From contig PMZS01000123.1 of NCBI GenBank assembly GCA_003170115.1, forward strand, positions 1 through 15,919: a DNA stretch of 15,919 bases. Direction: 5' to 3'. Position numbers and translations under genes: made by a program. How positions within the stretch are numbered: position 1 is the first letter of the stretch; each line of letters starts with the position of its first letter. The notes under the pieces are model-generated. The model did not search any database. It worked only from the letters and a program-made list of their open reading frames with translations, and was not told where the DNA came from. The stretch comes from Spirochaetaceae bacterium. Lineage in GTDB: Bacteria; Spirochaetota; Spirochaetia; SZUA-6; Fen-1364. Below are positions 14,577 through 15,919 of this stretch, piece by piece.

Positions 14577-15919
14577 CCCGCCCGCACGACCTGCGCGCGC
14601 GCCGCGAGCCAGGAGAGGATAGTGTCGATCGCTTCCTGTCGCTCGGGCTCGTTCAGCACATCGTGGTACAGCCCTTTCAGCGTCGTCAGGCTGCGGTCTT
14701 GTCCGCCCCATCGCCGGTAGATCTCCTGCACCTCCCGCGGGGACACGATCCTGTCCTCGGTTCCGTACAGGATCTGGAGGGGAAGGGTGAGCTCGCCCAT
14801 GCGCTTCCCCAGCTCGACGAGGGCGCTGACCAGCTCCAGGCCGGCACGAGCCCGAAGCGGACCATGGTAGCACCAGGGGTCCCAGTCCAGCTCGTGCTGA
14901 AAGGCGCGGACGCGGCTGATGTAGGGGATCGGCGGAGCGGGCCGCACCGCAAGCCGGGGAGCGGCTGCTGCCAGGAGCGAGGAGACCGCCAGGAGCGGCT
15001 GCGAGATCCCCGTCGGGACGCCGAATGGAGGCCCCACCAGGAGCATGCCGGAGAGCGAGTCCTGCCGCCGCAGCGCATACATCTGCGCAATGATGGATCC
15101 CATGCTCACACCGACGATGAAAAGGGGAAGTCCGTCAAGCTCCGCCTGGTGACGAGCCCTCAGCTCGTCGAGGTCCTCCAGGACGCGCTCCACAGAGTGC
15201 AGGTCTCCCCGGCGCCAGCGCTCATCCACCGACCGGCCCCGCCCGCGCTGGTCGGGAGCGATCACGGAAAATCCAGCCTCCGTGAAGGCGCGCATGACAT
15301 GGAGGTACATCCCGGAGTGCTCGCTCATTCCGTGGAGGAAAAGGACGGCACCCCGGGGCCGGGCGGAGAATGCCGCCCGATAAAACAGGGAGAATCCGTC
15401 GGAGGTTTCCAGCCGGTCCCCCGGTGACGCTTTCGCGTCCCCCTCTCCATCCGATTCAGCCTCCTTCTTCCAGTGGCAGCGCAGCGGCTCGGAGAGCAGT
15501 GCCGTCATCACGGTGCACCGGTTGCAGTTCACGCACGTGGTCGCGGTGGAGCGGCCATCCCGCAGGCGCTGCGGCAGGTTTGGCTCCCGCACGAGGGGCC
15601 GGGACAGGCCGATGAGATCCACATCGCCATTCACCAGGGCCTGCTCCATCACGGCGAGAGTCCGGTAGCCGCCGACAGAAGTCACGGGGATGGACACCTG
15701 CCGCTTGACCGCCGCGGCATGCGGCAGGAAGTACCCCTCGCTGAACCGCGCCGAGCGCTGCATCGCGGTCAGGAGCATCATCCCGAGGATCCGCTCGAAG
15801 CCCTTGCGGTTGGAAAGAACGTGCTGGCGGGGAATGTCGCCCTTGCTCATCGTGCGGAACGCCTTTTCCTTGAAGCCCCCGCTGATGGTCAGCCCGTTCA
15901 CGCCGAGGGACTCCAGCTC
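14573..15919 (-). CDS. Old-yellow-enzyme barrel fused to alpha/beta hydrolase (monoacylglycerol lipase-like), N-terminus beyond window
   Basis: One frame, open from the window edge, gives 448 visible residues; the true start is upstream. Residues 1-140 are the C-terminal part of an OYE-type flavin oxidoreductase barrel: GVNGLTISGG, SEGYFLPHAAAVKRQVSIPV, SVGGYRTL and DLIGLSRPLVREPNLPQRL. Then come four cysteines (129, 132, 135, 148) spaced C-x2-C-x2-C-x12-C, the [4Fe-4S] ligand spacing of trimethylamine dehydrogenase. An acidic linker (about 151-172) leads to a serine hydrolase resembling monoacylglycerol lipase: HGMSEHSG oxyanion loop, GVSMGS nucleophile (S272), D389 in GTEDRIVSP and H419 in LYHDVLNEP. 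OYE-family enzymes reduce activated C=C bonds using NAD(P)H; the lipase would cut acyl esters. How the two activities combine is unknown. It is coupled to the Crp/Fnr gene by an ATGA overlap. Confidence 0.88.
   Translation of the reverse strand, partial: ELESLGVNGLTISGGFKEKAFRTMSKGDIPRQHVLSNRKGFERILGMMLLTAMQRSARFSEGYFLPHAAAVKRQVSIPVTSVGGYRTLAVMEQALVNGDVDLIGLSRPLVREPNLPQRLRDGRSTATTCVNCNRCTVMTALLSEPLRCHWKKEAESDGEGDAKASPGDRLETSDGFSLFYRAAFSARPRGAVLFLHGMSEHSGMYLHVMRAFTEAGFSVIAPDQRGRGRSVDERWRRGDLHSVERVLEDLDELRARHQAELDGLPLFIVGVSMGSIIAQMYALRRQDSLSGMLLVGPPFGVPTGISQPLLAVSSLLAAAAPRLAVRPAPPIPYISRVRAFQHELDWDPWCYHGPLRARAGLELVSALVELGKRMGELTLPLQILYGTEDRIVSPREVQEIYRRWGGQDRSLTTLKGLYHDVLNEPERQEAIDTILSWLAARAQVVRAG

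Overview
The window is a dense, high-GC bacterial stretch with almost no intergenic space. The best taxonomic hint is indirect. A ComFB-family protein, an LL-diaminopimelate aminotransferase (dapL) and a eukaryote-type kinase with C-terminal membrane segments occur together in spirochaete, cyanobacterial and a few other Gram-negative lineages. A high-GC, possibly uncultured spirochaete-like bacterium is my guess, at low confidence. I saw no tRNA, rRNA, insertion sequence, CRISPR array or phage gene.

Layout, left to right. (1) 1-675 (-) is the N-terminal part of a ComFB-like protein, divergent from a HAD phosphatase (750-1451, +). (2) A 70-residue MshEN-like protein (1441-1653, -) is divergent from a plus-strand group of an atypical Ser/Thr kinase, a LiaF-like membrane protein and msrA (1685-4164). 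(3) Two EamA transporters meet tail to tail and overlap (4229-5122 + and 5082-5939 -). The second lies behind a DinB/YfiT-type protein (5954-6478, -). (4) dapL (6558-7793, +) follows, then a plus-strand group of a YbaK-domain deacylase, an OsmC protein, a decayed glycerol-3-phosphate dehydrogenase-like pseudogene and a fatty acid desaturase (7855-10530). (5) From 15919 back to 10444 every gene is on the minus strand. They are an old-yellow-enzyme/alpha-beta-hydrolase fusion (partial), a Crp/Fnr regulator, a DUF2892 membrane protein, a CoA-disulfide/persulfide reductase with C-terminal rhodanese, a free rhodanese, a methyltransferase and an AhpD-like protein.

The minus-strand block reads as a sulfane-sulfur/thiol-redox unit with its own regulator. 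A GTGA-N6-TCAC palindrome lies on the stop codon of the Crp/Fnr gene. It is centred exactly 41.5 bases upstream of the start point predicted from a -10-like hexamer before the DUF2892 gene. The regulator carries the CRP-type R-E-x-x-x-R recognition helix that should read such a site, plus a cysteine pair in its sensor domain.

A window-wide pattern also stands out. At seven genes that begin transcription units, a -10-like hexamer is placed so that transcription would start within two bases of the ATG, and none has a clear Shine-Dalgarno sequence. Genes inside operons often have one. This suggests that leaderless mRNAs are common in this organism. Other unusual items are the OYE-lipase fusion with a TMADH-type Fe-S cysteine motif, the kinase lacking two conserved lysines, and the multiply broken glpA-like gene.
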